Notes under the pieces: model-generated
Told to the model about the DNA's origin: nothing
Databases searched by the model: none
What the model saw: only the letters and a program-made list of their open reading frames with translations
Made by a program: the position numbers and the translations under genes
Assembly (NCBI GenBank): GCA_905182715.1
Contig: CAJJCP010000009.1
Location: 1 to 60,337 of the forward strand
DNA from: an uncultured Candidatus Poseidoniales archaeon
Lineage (GTDB): Archaea > Thermoplasmatota > Poseidoniia > Poseidoniales > Poseidoniaceae
Length of the DNA stretch: 60,337 nt
Direction of reading: 5' to 3'
Shown here: positions 18,281 to 28,426 of the stretch, one piece after another
How the letters are laid out: the number at the start of each line of letters is the position of its first letter
Numbering within the stretch: position 1 is the first letter of the stretch

Positions 18281-19492
18281 ATGTCCGATGAACAGATTCC
18301 GGTCGCTGCTCGAGCATCGAATCTTGAGTATGCAATACGAGATGTCGTGGTTCCAGCTCTTGCCTTAGAGGCTCAGGGACACACGATTTTGAAATTGAAT
18401 ATTGGTGACCCAATAGCCTATCCTGGCTTACCTACTCCTTCACACATGATCGACGCTTATGTTGATGCTCTTCGTTCAGGAAAGAACGGATATTCCCCTT
18501 CCTATGGTCTGCCAGAACTTCGAACTGCTATTGCGCAAGATGAACAAAGAAAAGGATGGGATGCGAAGGATTCTGACATCTATGTCTGCCATGGCGTCAC
18601 GGAGGCGTTACAAATTCTCTTTGCGTCAGTCCTTTCGAAGGGCGATACAGTATTGGCGCCAGGTCCACATTATCCACCTTACATGGCCTATCCCCAAATG
18701 TATGGAGCACATACCATCGAATACAAACTCCGACCGGATGATGGATGGAAACTTGACCTCGAGGATATTGAATCGAAGATGGATGCATCAGTACGTCTTT
18801 TAGTTTTGATTAACCCTAACAATCCCTGTGGTAGTGTTGCTGGAGTGGAAGAAATTGAACAACTGCTCTCCATTGCTCGTAAATGGCCAAACTGCATGAT
18901 TATCGCTGATGAGATTTATGATGGTCTTGATTTCACGGGAACTCAAAAAAGTATTGCTAGTCTCTCTACCGATGTTCCAGTTTTCACCCTCAATGGTGTC
19001 TCAAAGGTCTATTACGCACCAGGGTGGAGAATTGGGTACATGGCGATTCATGACCCAACACAACGATTAGTGCATGTACGAGATGGTATTGAACGAATGC
19101 TACGTTCTCGATTGTGTGCCTCAACTCCTGCCCAATACGGGTATCTTGCTGGTTTGAATTCAGACCGTTCGTGGATGCTGGGTTATTCAGAAAAAGTTGT
19201 TCGTCAACGCGATGTTTGTATTGAACGTATTTCACAAATCGAAGGACTTGAAGTCCAATCATCAGGTGGAGCATTCTACATGTTTGTCCGGCTCACCGAT
19301 GAAAAGTGGGCGAATGATGACAAACAGTTCGTTCTTGACCTGCTGCATGAAGAACACATTTTGGTCGTTCATGGCAGTGGTTTTTCACCATCACTCGGTA
19401 AAGGGCACTTCAGAATCGTTTACCTTCCAGATGTCGATGTCCTCAATGATGCCTTTGATCGGATTGAAGCATTTTTGATTCGACATCGATAA
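18281..19492 (+). CDS. class I/II aminotransferase (alanine/aspartate type)
   Basis: About 403 residues. PLP-enzyme motifs: KLNIGDPIAYPG, NGYSPSYGLPELRTAI, VTEALQILF, INPNNPCGSV (cofactor-contacting Asn), IIADEIYDGLDF (Asp contacting the pyridine nitrogen), and NGVSKVYYAPGWRIGYMA with the Schiff-base Lys in VSK. The closest recognised members are AlaA-like and aspartate aminotransferases, so alanine or aspartate transamination with 2-oxoglutarate is probable. The start at 18281 (MSDEQIPVAA) fits the family; the ATG at 18236, right after the EVE stop, would add 15 atypical residues. Confidence 0.88.
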   Translation: MSDEQIPVAARASNLEYAIRDVVVPALALEAQGHTILKLNIGDPIAYPGLPTPSHMIDAYVDALRSGKNGYSPSYGLPELRTAIAQDEQRKGWDAKDSDIYVCHGVTEALQILFASVLSKGDTVLAPGPHYPPYMAYPQMYGAHTIEYKLRPDDGWKLDLEDIESKMDASVRLLVLINPNNPCGSVAGVEEIEQLLSIARKWPNCMIIADEIYDGLDFTGTQKSIASLSTDVPVFTLNGVSKVYYAPGWRIGYMAIHDPTQRLVHVRDGIERMLRSRLCASTPAQYGYLAGLNSDRSWMLGYSEKVVRQRDVCIERISQIEGLEVQSSGGAFYMFVRLTDEKWANDDKQFVLDLLHEEHILVVHGSGFSPSLGKGHFRIVYLPDVDVLNDAFDRIEAFLIRHR

Positions 19493-19547
19493 AATAACTG
19501 AGTTATCTTTGCGATGCTTTGATGATATAGAGTATTACCGAAGAGAT

Positions 19548-22500
19548 ATGGGCAAGTTGAGTTTGAGACTCCGCATCTTGCTTTTTTGCACTTTTTTTGC
19601 ATTTTTCTTCATACAACCAGTTTCTGCAAATCAAATCGCAGAATTCGATGAATTCAAGTTTGAATATTTTTTTCCGCTGATTATTGCTTTTGCAATTGCA
19701 ATTCCCGTCTGGAAATGGTTCATTCCGAATCAACTCTCAAGCCTCCAAGTTGCGTTTGAAATTGATGATGATTTGTATGAGGTCCACAAGATTACAGGAA
19801 GCCTCTCCGATGCTCGCACACTTCTCAAACAAGGTTCAGTTGGATATGGAATCGGCCTCTACATGATGGGTATGACGGGTATACTCATCCTTATTGCTGA
19901 ATTGTTGTTTGAACCGGAAGTCTATTTCCAACCGAACTTGATTGTTGCGGGTTTATTGATTGCAATACCCGTACTCATCTCACCTTGGGAAACGCTGAAC
20001 GCCCAACTTGTTGGTATGAGTTCTGAAAAGTTGAAGATGCGTAAATTCACAAGTTTTGTTCGTCGAGTGATCACGCTTGCACTCTTACTTGGTGCTACCA
20101 CTGCGACTTTGCTATACGGTATTCAAAGCAGTCCTGGCACAATTGAAGCGGTTTGGTTGGCTGCAGCAATGCTCACATTCATGGCCCCTACAATTATGGC
20201 ATATGGTCGTATTATGGGTGCTTCTTGGAACATGCTCATCATCAATAAATGGCGCACTGCGAATGGTCGCCCGAACCCTATTGATCCTGCTCAACCAAAA
20301 TTTTTCAACCGTTTATTTTCGCTCCTGTTGGTCATGTTCTTGGTTACGATGCCATTGACTGCATTGAATGGAATTGTAACCGTATTTTTTGTAATATTTG
20401 AAAACCCAGCAAACAAGGAAGAAGTTCTGAATTTTGGCGGTATTATTGGGCATTCGATTTACCAACGAATCGATTTGATTTCGGAATTACTCTTCCATTG
20501 GCAATTTATCAAATCCCTGCCTCAATTCCTTTCACTCTATTTGTCGCTCAACATTGCGATTGTTGGTCTCGCATTCATTTTTGAGTTAACTCGGAACTTG
20601 ATCTTGGGAGGCCAATCATTCGGTGGTCTCTTTGGCGTCACACTTGACTCACCACGTGAAATCCGAACTGAGGTAAAAGCACAAACACGGCAACTTACCT
20701 TTGCCTTTGCGGGATTTTCGGGGTACACCGTTCTTCTCTTGGTCTTGGTGTGTTACAAGGAATTTGGAGACCTGATGCCGTTTACTGCGTACCTTGAAAG
20801 TAAAGGGTTTGATGAAGAAAACCGGTTACTGGCAACATGGATGTTTATCGCATTTGGTCAAGGTGTGTTTTTGTTCACTTGGCTTCTTTCCATCATTCGA
20901 TTTTCTCCTTTACGCAAGTTGCGTTTTGATTTGAATCCAGATGAGCGAAGAGAAGGAGCAGTCCAATTTGCAGGTGGGGATTGGATGAGAGACCTGGTTA
21001 ATGAAGCTGCGATTCGTGAAGACCTCGACGGTCTCATACAATTCCAACGTCGTTCGGTTGAAGGAGACCCATCACTTGTCCGGCATGAAAAAGCAAGGGC
21101 TCACATGTGGGAACTTGCTCTTCGTGGTTTGTGGCCAAAAGCGATTGAAGAAGCACGTAAGGTTCTCGCTCAGGCAGGGGGAGATGACGATGTCGCTCGA
21201 ATGATTGTGGCTGTCGGTCATATGTCCTCCCGTCGTCTCGATGCTGCACGTGAATCACTTCATGGTTTACAACAGGCCGAAGGTTACGATGAACCAGAAC
21301 TCTTGGCTTTCGTTTGTGAATGGCTTGACCCTTGGCAAGGTATGGTAACTGAAGATGATTTCTGGGATTGGGAAAATAACTCTTGCATTGATCACCTTCA
21401 GACGCTCATGCGTATGCTTCGCGGCTGGCAACCATCTGGCAGTGATGATTCGATTCACAGTGACCGTTTGACACGTGTTGCACAACTTTCGATGATTTCG
21501 CTCATGCGTGCACATCGTAAGCATGATGAGGCACTTGACCTCTCTTTGAAGTTGATTCGCGAGGACCCAACGGGTGTTCGACCTCGTATCGCAGCATCTC
21601 TCTGCCTTATCGATAAAGGAGATTGGCACAGTGCACGTTCAATTCTCACTGAATTAAAAGAAAGCGACCCTCAAGACCCTCGCGTATCAGCCCTAAGTAG
21701 TATTTTGGGGCAAGCAGGTGACGAGGAAGAAATGGAAGTTGCACTGGCAATTGGAGTCGGTAAGAAATTAAAGAAATGGATTAATTCGGCTCCGGTCAAT
21801 GCAGTTGCTGGCCTTATGGTCCGTGGAGGCATGGATGAGGCTATCAATGCCAATGTGCTTGTTGCTTCGCATGAAGCATCCCGTAGGGGTATGCCGCCGA
21901 TATACCGTGCGAGTACTTTGAAAAGAATATTCCAAACTCTTGTTCTCCTGCCAACTTGGATTGTTCTTGGCATTTATATTTCACAAGAAATTGGTCAGGC
22001 GCAAGGTATCTTGATTGTACTCACTTTGTTCTTTATTCAATTCGGAGGGAAGCGTTTCTCCCGTCAGCAACGTCGAGTTATTCGCCACCGTGACCAAAAG
22101 GCAATGATTGCTTATTCAAAGCGGATGAAACGTTTCAAAGTACAGCCGGAAAGGGCAAACATCCCTGTCGGGACTCATCTTCTCCTCTCTGGAATGTTGG
22201 TTACCGTAAATGGTGTTGTACTCGATGTTGGACTCCCTGGGTGGATGACAGTTCGTTTGCCTCGGGATTCTGAGAAATCAGTGAAGGCTCGACTTAAACG
22301 CCAATCGAAAACAATGTCAAAGTCTCGACCACCACGTTTGCAACCACTTGGAGAAGGTTGGTGGTTAAAGCGTCCAAAGGAAGAAGGTGCAGAGATCCCA
22401 GCATTGGAACGGTTGATTGGCCCAGTTGCTTATCGAGGACGTCAGAACTATATTCAGAATAAATCTGGTACAACCCCTAAACAGAAAACTGGTTCAAGGC

Positions 22501-22703
22501 CGGATAAACGTTCAGTATCGGATCTTAATTTGCAACAAAGAGGAATTCCAACCAATACCCGTGTTTCTGAACGTTCTCTTCGTATGAACCCTTCAAATTC
22601 ACAGGCACGGATTGGGAGCAAGAAAACCGGCCCGAATGTACGCCCGTCTCAAATCCGAAATGATTCTCAAGATGATGATGATGACGCTGTCAACTTTAAT
22701 TGA
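19548..22703 (+). CDS. large membrane protein with TPR-like region
   Basis: About 1051 residues. There is an N-terminal signal-like helix (LRILLFCTFFAFFFIQPVSA), then about ten membrane segments to residue 470. A soluble helical region follows with TPR-like pairs (LWPKAIEEARKVLAQAG, SSRRLDAARESLHGL, HRKHDEALDLSLKLI, DKGDWHSARSILTELKE). Near 780 comes another helix (TLVLLPTWIVLGIYI), then a basic, low-complexity tail ending in an Asp run. No enzyme motif was found. A scaffold or assembly role for membrane complexes is a reasonable guess from the TPR part. The start is the ATG at 19548; the frame upstream from a TTG adds 13 residues without support. Confidence 0.7.
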   Translation: MGKLSLRLRILLFCTFFAFFFIQPVSANQIAEFDEFKFEYFFPLIIAFAIAIPVWKWFIPNQLSSLQVAFEIDDDLYEVHKITGSLSDARTLLKQGSVGYGIGLYMMGMTGILILIAELLFEPEVYFQPNLIVAGLLIAIPVLISPWETLNAQLVGMSSEKLKMRKFTSFVRRVITLALLLGATTATLLYGIQSSPGTIEAVWLAAAMLTFMAPTIMAYGRIMGASWNMLIINKWRTANGRPNPIDPAQPKFFNRLFSLLLVMFLVTMPLTALNGIVTVFFVIFENPANKEEVLNFGGIIGHSIYQRIDLISELLFHWQFIKSLPQFLSLYLSLNIAIVGLAFIFELTRNLILGGQSFGGLFGVTLDSPREIRTEVKAQTRQLTFAFAGFSGYTVLLLVLVCYKEFGDLMPFTAYLESKGFDEENRLLATWMFIAFGQGVFLFTWLLSIIRFSPLRKLRFDLNPDERREGAVQFAGGDWMRDLVNEAAIREDLDGLIQFQRRSVEGDPSLVRHEKARAHMWELALRGLWPKAIEEARKVLAQAGGDDDVARMIVAVGHMSSRRLDAARESLHGLQQAEGYDEPELLAFVCEWLDPWQGMVTEDDFWDWENNSCIDHLQTLMRMLRGWQPSGSDDSIHSDRLTRVAQLSMISLMRAHRKHDEALDLSLKLIREDPTGVRPRIAASLCLIDKGDWHSARSILTELKESDPQDPRVSALSSILGQAGDEEEMEVALAIGVGKKLKKWINSAPVNAVAGLMVRGGMDEAINANVLVASHEASRRGMPPIYRASTLKRIFQTLVLLPTWIVLGIYISQEIGQAQGILIVLTLFFIQFGGKRFSRQQRRVIRHRDQKAMIAYSKRMKRFKVQPERANIPVGTHLLLSGMLVTVNGVVLDVGLPGWMTVRLPRDSEKSVKARLKRQSKTMSKSRPPRLQPLGEGWWLKRPKEEGAEIPALERLIGPVAYRGRQNYIQNKSGTTPKQKTGSRPDKRSVSDLNLQQRGIPTNTRVSERSLRMNPSNSQARIGSKKTGPNVRPSQIRNDSQDDDDDAVNFN

Positions 22704-22747
22704 CCATAGTTTGTCTGCAATGAGTTCAAAGACCGACTTCACAAACG

Positions 22748-24067
22748 ATGTTTATGCAGCGTGAACGCGGAACTTGGTCACCAAGTCAGTCTACTCTTTC
22801 GAAAGCTCAAGCAGTACTTTCTGCCACAGAAGCAAGTGGCAATTTGTACCGTAACGGCCTTGGCATGATTGCTTCAGAAAATATTGTCTCGCCAATGGTA
22901 CAAAAGATCGTTTCCAGTGACTTGCACGGAAGGTATGCAGAAGGTCTTCCTGGTAAGCGATATTACCAAGGTTGTGATGATTTTGACACGATTGAAAGCC
23001 TTGGAATTGAATTAGCACAAAAAGTCTTCAATGCACCGTTTGCAAACATTCAATCAACTTCGGGAACGGTTTCAAATATTGGTGCATTGAAAGCACTCGC
23101 AAAACCAGGTGATAAAATCACAGCAGTCTCTACGGCTGATGGTGGTCATATCTCACATGCTCGCATGGGCGCCGTTGGACTTCGGGACCTGAATCTTTCA
23201 ACCTATCCTTGGGATGAGGAACGTATGGAGCCTGATATTGATGGAGCATGTTCACTCATTCGAGAATTAGAACCGCGTATTGCTCTTGTTGGCCAATCTG
23301 TATTTTTATTCCCAACCCCCTTGCGAGAAATTGCAGATGCAGCACATGAGGTTGGTGCTTCAGTCATGTATGACGGAGCACATGTATTGGGTCTGATTGC
23401 AGGTGGTTGTTTCCAAGACCCATTGCGTGAAGGTGCGGACATCATGACGGGTTCATCGCACAAGACCTTCCCTGGCCCACAAGGAGGTTTTCTCCTCTCG
23501 TCAAGTGAGGACACAAAGTTCCAACGTAAGTTGAACACATCTATTTTCCCTGGAGTTTGCTCTTCATACCACTTACATCACGTTGCAGGAAAAGTTGTGG
23601 CATTAGCAGAATTTGAAGAATATGGTACTGCTTATGCCCATGATATTGTCAAGAACGGTCAAGCATTTGCTTCCGCTCTGGCAGCAGAAGGCTTCGATGT
23701 CCTTGCTGAATCTCGAGGGTATACCGCTTCGCATCAAGTATTAACACGGCATGGAGACACTGACTCAGGAGCAGGTGCTAAGGCTGCACGATTACTTGAA
23801 GACGCAGGAATCATCACCAACATGAACATGTTGCCTGGTGATACCAAAGCGTTGACGCCATCTGGCCTACGCCTTGGCGTGCAGGAGTTGACTCGTGTTG
23901 GTATGGGTGCGCTTGAAATGCAAGAAGTCGCAAAATTGTATGCTCGTGTCTTACTTCATTCCGAAGACCCAGCATCGGTTAAGCGTGATGTGGCACATCT
24001 CAAATCTGACTTCCAAACCATTCGTTATTGCTTCAATGAAGATAACATCACGGGATACCCCTTCTGA
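22748..24067 (+). CDS. glyA: serine hydroxymethyltransferase
   Basis: 439 residues. Recognised from ASENIVSP, RYAEGLPGKRYYQGCD, the cofactor region STSGTVSNIGAL, VSTADGGHISH, MYDGAHVLGLI and the PLP-lysine motif TGSSHKTFPGPQGG. GYTASHQV and TPSGLRLGVQELTRVGM near the C-terminus are also typical. It converts serine to glycine and passes a one-carbon unit to a folate or pterin carrier. The archaeal-type form fits the rest of the window. The next gene starts 10 bp after the stop, so the two are probably one transcript. Confidence 0.93.
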   Translation: MFMQRERGTWSPSQSTLSKAQAVLSATEASGNLYRNGLGMIASENIVSPMVQKIVSSDLHGRYAEGLPGKRYYQGCDDFDTIESLGIELAQKVFNAPFANIQSTSGTVSNIGALKALAKPGDKITAVSTADGGHISHARMGAVGLRDLNLSTYPWDEERMEPDIDGACSLIRELEPRIALVGQSVFLFPTPLREIADAAHEVGASVMYDGAHVLGLIAGGCFQDPLREGADIMTGSSHKTFPGPQGGFLLSSSEDTKFQRKLNTSIFPGVCSSYHLHHVAGKVVALAEFEEYGTAYAHDIVKNGQAFASALAAEGFDVLAESRGYTASHQVLTRHGDTDSGAGAKAARLLEDAGIITNMNMLPGDTKALTPSGLRLGVQELTRVGMGALEMQEVAKLYARVLLHSEDPASVKRDVAHLKSDFQTIRYCFNEDNITGYPF

Positions 24068-24076
24068 GGCGAAACA

Positions 24077-25156
24077 ATGCCGAAACCCGAGGATTCAGAT
24101 CCCACTTCCATCACCCTTCTTGCCTCGATTCAAGATCGTTTTCACTGTATGGATGATGGAACAATACGTGATTCTGATGGGCAGGGTTGGATCGTTTGGA
24201 ATATTGTAGATTTTCATCGCTGGTGGCATGCATTCGAAACGAATGCTGCTGTACCACTTGGGCGTAAATTGATGCATGCTTCCGCCGACCAAGAAGAGTA
24301 CGCTCTGGACCTATCCGGTTTTTTGAAAACCAGTTGGTTGATGAGGAAAAAAAGATTGATTTCCTCTCTTGAATCACGATGGTCAGAAATGGGGTGGGGG
24401 GTGTATGATTTTGGTTCACCAAGTATCATTTCAAATCTTCTTGCACCCGTATGCAGCGGTTTTGCTTTGGCAGCAGTCGAAGGGATGACGGGCGAACGTA
24501 AGAAAATACAATGGCATCAAGTCTCAAATGTTATGATTCAACTCGACATGGAAATTGATAATCGTTCAATATCACTCGCTCCTCCACCACCGCTGTTTTT
24601 ATGGGATTCTGATTCTATACTTTCCCTATTCTCTGAAGGGGATGCAGTTCAACTTGATCTGCAATCTGTTGAGCATGGCTGGACTCATTCTGGTGAACGT
24701 ACATGTTTCCTACCTTCCGGTCTCTTTCAGAGACTCTTTCAATATGTGAAACTGCAAGGTCTTGTTCTATCACCGGAGGTACTTGCAGCATGGGACTTAC
24801 CAGAAGGCCCTAGCACTTCTGATTGGATTCCGTTTATTCTCACTTCGCTCGCAGTTCATGAAATGATTTCTCAAAGTGACCTACCAATTTACATTCAAGA
24901 CCTTGAAAGCTGGAATCAATTAAATGAGGCCTACCTCATTCCAAAGGGGTTAGGTTCATTCTCTCGCTTGTCCCAACTTGATGAACAAGGTGGGGTGGAA
25001 TTCGAACTTTATCCAACGTCCGTATTCCCCTTTACAGTCGCATATCTCGTTGCGTATTGGCAGCGAGGAATTGGTCGAAAAGCGAAAGTAAAACTCGAAC
25101 AAAAAAGTGGTAACTGGATACTCCAATTAACCTCACTTCGCTCATATTCGTTTTGA
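24077..25156 (+). CDS. uncharacterised protein downstream of glyA
   Basis: 359 residues, not recognised. It has no strong membrane segment; Trp and aromatic residues are frequent (for example GWIVWNIVDFHRWWHAFE and SWLMRKKRLISSLESRW). The C-terminal 80 residues look globular (EFELYPTSVFPFTVAYLVAYW, then a basic stretch). It begins 10 bp after the glyA stop, which suggests shared transcription and perhaps a link to one-carbon metabolism, but no motif supports that. It may be specific to the lineage. Confidence 0.65.
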   Translation: MPKPEDSDPTSITLLASIQDRFHCMDDGTIRDSDGQGWIVWNIVDFHRWWHAFETNAAVPLGRKLMHASADQEEYALDLSGFLKTSWLMRKKRLISSLESRWSEMGWGVYDFGSPSIISNLLAPVCSGFALAAVEGMTGERKKIQWHQVSNVMIQLDMEIDNRSISLAPPPPLFLWDSDSILSLFSEGDAVQLDLQSVEHGWTHSGERTCFLPSGLFQRLFQYVKLQGLVLSPEVLAAWDLPEGPSTSDWIPFILTSLAVHEMISQSDLPIYIQDLESWNQLNEAYLIPKGLGSFSRLSQLDEQGGVEFELYPTSVFPFTVAYLVAYWQRGIGRKAKVKLEQKSGNWILQLTSLRSYSF

Positions 25157-25252
25157 GAAAAACGATGAATTATCTCTTTGCATCCTACATCACAAGAACA
25201 CATGAAGAGTTAAGGACTATAACCGAAACACTAAGTCGGTGATTTTGCACAG

Positions 25253-28200
25253 ATGTGCATGGTGTTCAAAATGTCTCTTAGTCACAACCAAATGGCCTAT
25301 GCTGCAATCATCTCTACGTTGATTTTCGGCTCCCTTTTCGTCGGTTTTTCCGGCTATTTCCAAACAAGTGAGGGTATTGGTGGTTTTGAAAGTGCTGCAG
25401 AAGAGGATTTGATTGGTACTGGCACCTCTGTAAGTGCTGCTACTGACACCGATGGAGACGGATTATCTGATTTGCTTGAATCAACTCAATATGGTACAAA
25501 CCCAGAACTGGCTGATACTGATTTTGACGGTATGAGCGATGGATGGGAAGTTGACCATGGATTGAACCCTCTCGATAACGGAGAATCAGAAGATTCACTG
25601 CAAGACCCTTCACAAGCGGAAGAAACCGATGATGCCAACATCGAAAATGAAACCGATTCTTGGCCAGACCCTGAACAAGGTCCAAATGGCGATCCTGACA
25701 ACGACGGTCTGACCAATCAACAAGAGCAAGAATTGGGCACTGACCCACAGCGGTCGGACACTGATAACGATGGTCTCAACGACCTTTGGGAATCAATGTA
25801 CACCCAAACCGTTCAAACCCCTGGTGGCGATGTGACCTTGTTCAATCCCCTCAATGGTAACTGGGACTGCCTCTTGCTCGACCAAGCAATGGAGGACACA
25901 TTGTCGACTTTCTATGATGCTGCTGATGGCGCTCTACCATCTTGGGATGAGTTGGCCAATGCAATGGGCTCACACTCCTGTGACATGGTACTCGATACAG
26001 ATGAAGACGGTCTTCCGAACTTCCAAGAAGAACTCTACAGTACAAACCCGACTGCTCGAGACTCCGATATGGACCTGCTCGATGATATCGTGGAAATTGG
26101 TAGCCTTACTTCAACGCTGACGAACGGTGTCGGTGAAAACTGTAACGTTGCTCTCCTCGACCCTATCGTTCGACAATCACCATTCGCAGGCTTCGAAACC
26201 TCTTGGTTCCTCATGGATATGGACGGTGACGGTTACCTCAATGGGCCATCAGACTGGGACACAGATGGCGACGGAATGCCCGACGGTTTCGAATTTTGCT
26301 ACTCCGATGTGAATGACCATCCACAAAATGATGCTGCAATGGTTCTTAATCCTGCAAATGCATCTGATGGCTACGGCGATTGGGATGAAGATGGATTGAA
26401 TAATTTTGAAGAATACCAAGTTGCTAATATCTTTGGTCCAACGAACTTCACCTCTCCATGGCGACTCGATACTGACCTTGATGGAATGCCAGATGGTTGG
26501 GAATCAACGAATGGTCTCCATCCACGTGATGGTGCTAACGGCAATCTCGATCCTGATCATGATGGATGGGATGTTGATGGCGACGGAGGTGTCTTTTACA
26601 GCACTCTCGACTCAACGACGATTGTCGTTGGTATTGACGTACTCAAGGACAGTTGGGTCGAAGCGAACTCAACTGTTGCTCGTGGACAAGTCACACTCGC
26701 CGGTGGTCAGAAACAGACCATTGCTCTGCTTGCACCGGTTTCTGGTTACGTTTACCAAATCGATGTTAGCGTCGGACAAGCTGTCGAATCTCGACTCTTC
26801 CAATGGATGGAAATTGTCGAACCAGAAGAACAATTCACCAACCTTATGGAATACAATGCTCGTGACCGTGACGGTGATGGAATCATTGACGGTCGTTCGA
26901 CTGACCCTCTTAATCCAGATACAGATGGTGACGGTCTTCTTGATGGAATCGAAGTAATGGGCTGGGAGATCTTAGTCGTTAACAACGGTGTCATCAAAAC
27001 ATGGGTTACTTCAGACCCCGGATTATTTGATACTGATGAAGACGGTCTTTCAGACTATGATGAATTTGCAAATGTCTGTGCGAGCGGTTCGAACGCTTCC
27101 AATCCTGATACGGATGGAGACGGTGAACTCGACCAAATCGAGGCACTTACTGGATATTCATGGGAAGGAGTTGCATATTTCACAAGCCCTTGTATGTTCG
27201 ATACGGACAACGACGGTCTTGAAGACGGAGAAGAAGTCATTGCAGGAAAAGATAATTTCCTCACCCATGCGAACAATTCTGATACTGATAACGATAGTTT
27301 GGTTGATGGTAATGAAGTTCTGTTTGTTCCTCGTCCATTCCAAAACCCTACCAATCCTTTGCAAAATGATACAGATTCAGACGGCATGCTCGATGGCTGG
27401 GAAATGCAAGTTCAATCAGCGGAAGAGAATACCAATTCCCACAGTTTGTGGGTGGCAACATCTTCATGGCAACGTCCGGGTTGTGTTGCATCGCAAAACA
27501 ATGACTGCTCGATGGAAGCAGGTGGCTATGTTTGGCTGAATAATCTCGGTGGTTTCGTCAATGAAATGAAGTACAGCATTTCTGAAATGAACCTCACTGG
27601 CTTTGTCGTGCCTTTGAATAACTTCTGCGACTGTAATGGTCGTTGGGCATTAGACCCTGCACTTGATTCTTTGAAAGATGATACATTTGACGTCGATAAC
27701 GATTCTCTCCCTAACAGTGCTGAGGCTCCTGATAAATGGAACACGAATCCCGTTGACGATGATACCGATTCGGACAACCTTCCCGATGGATGGGAAGTTT
27801 ATTACTCGGGACTTGCCCTTGCGAATGGTTTAGTCGATAATGGTACAATCAATGCCTACGGTGCTCGTGGAGTAATGGACCCTTCAATGCCCGACAGTGA
27901 CTTGGACGGTATTATGGATGGTGAAGAAGACCCTGATAACGACGGGCTGAACCGTACTGGTCTCATCAAGAAGTACTGCTCTGGTTACAACGATACTACC
28001 AATTCTGATTGTAATATTGATCCAGATACACCTGACGGAAAGAAGTTCTACGATAATTTGGAGAATTACACTAACTTCGAGGAGAAGCAGAATGGAACGA
28101 ATCCAATTACCAACGATACCGACAGTGACGGTTGGAATGACGGTCCGGAAGTGTACTATCAAGATCACGATGATGATGGAATGGCTACAGGCTGGGAATT

Positions 28201-28357
28201 CCACTTCCAGTTCGACCCTGATGACCCTGCTGACAGAATGATTGACACCGACGGTGACGGTCACGTGAACTATTGTGAATTCAAATGGGACACGAACCCA
28301 AGAAACCCAACCAGTTTCCCTGGACAGGGTGAATTGTGTGATCCGTTTGCTCAGTGA
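25253..28357 (+). CDS. giant TSP3-repeat (calcium-binding) surface protein
   Basis: 1034 residues. An N-terminal helix (YAAIISTLIFGSLFVGFSGYF) acts as signal or anchor. The rest is a chain of thrombospondin type 3 units of the form DTDGDGLSD, spaced about 30-60 residues apart, often followed by GWEV or D/N-P-L-N, as in calcium-binding surface arrays. Several inserts interrupt the chain, including a beta-rich lipoyl/biotinyl-like segment (VARGQVTLAGGQKQTIALLAP ... GYVYQIDVSVGQAVESRLF, about 465-515). No C-terminal membrane helix is visible (it ends GELCDPFAQ), so it is either N-anchored or secreted. ATG choices are 25253, 25259 and 25271. Confidence 0.85.
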   Translation: MCMVFKMSLSHNQMAYAAIISTLIFGSLFVGFSGYFQTSEGIGGFESAAEEDLIGTGTSVSAATDTDGDGLSDLLESTQYGTNPELADTDFDGMSDGWEVDHGLNPLDNGESEDSLQDPSQAEETDDANIENETDSWPDPEQGPNGDPDNDGLTNQQEQELGTDPQRSDTDNDGLNDLWESMYTQTVQTPGGDVTLFNPLNGNWDCLLLDQAMEDTLSTFYDAADGALPSWDELANAMGSHSCDMVLDTDEDGLPNFQEELYSTNPTARDSDMDLLDDIVEIGSLTSTLTNGVGENCNVALLDPIVRQSPFAGFETSWFLMDMDGDGYLNGPSDWDTDGDGMPDGFEFCYSDVNDHPQNDAAMVLNPANASDGYGDWDEDGLNNFEEYQVANIFGPTNFTSPWRLDTDLDGMPDGWESTNGLHPRDGANGNLDPDHDGWDVDGDGGVFYSTLDSTTIVVGIDVLKDSWVEANSTVARGQVTLAGGQKQTIALLAPVSGYVYQIDVSVGQAVESRLFQWMEIVEPEEQFTNLMEYNARDRDGDGIIDGRSTDPLNPDTDGDGLLDGIEVMGWEILVVNNGVIKTWVTSDPGLFDTDEDGLSDYDEFANVCASGSNASNPDTDGDGELDQIEALTGYSWEGVAYFTSPCMFDTDNDGLEDGEEVIAGKDNFLTHANNSDTDNDSLVDGNEVLFVPRPFQNPTNPLQNDTDSDGMLDGWEMQVQSAEENTNSHSLWVATSSWQRPGCVASQNNDCSMEAGGYVWLNNLGGFVNEMKYSISEMNLTGFVVPLNNFCDCNGRWALDPALDSLKDDTFDVDNDSLPNSAEAPDKWNTNPVDDDTDSDNLPDGWEVYYSGLALANGLVDNGTINAYGARGVMDPSMPDSDLDGIMDGEEDPDNDGLNRTGLIKKYCSGYNDTTNSDCNIDPDTPDGKKFYDNLENYTNFEEKQNGTNPITNDTDSDGWNDGPEVYYQDHDDDGMATGWEFHFQFDPDDPADRMIDTDGDGHVNYCEFKWDTNPRNPTSFPGQGELCDPFAQ

Positions 28358-28426
28358 TTCTTACAGCAATATCCGAAACATGATGTCCGAACATTGATGT
28401 TTGGATGAGTACGGTGGTGAGCATAC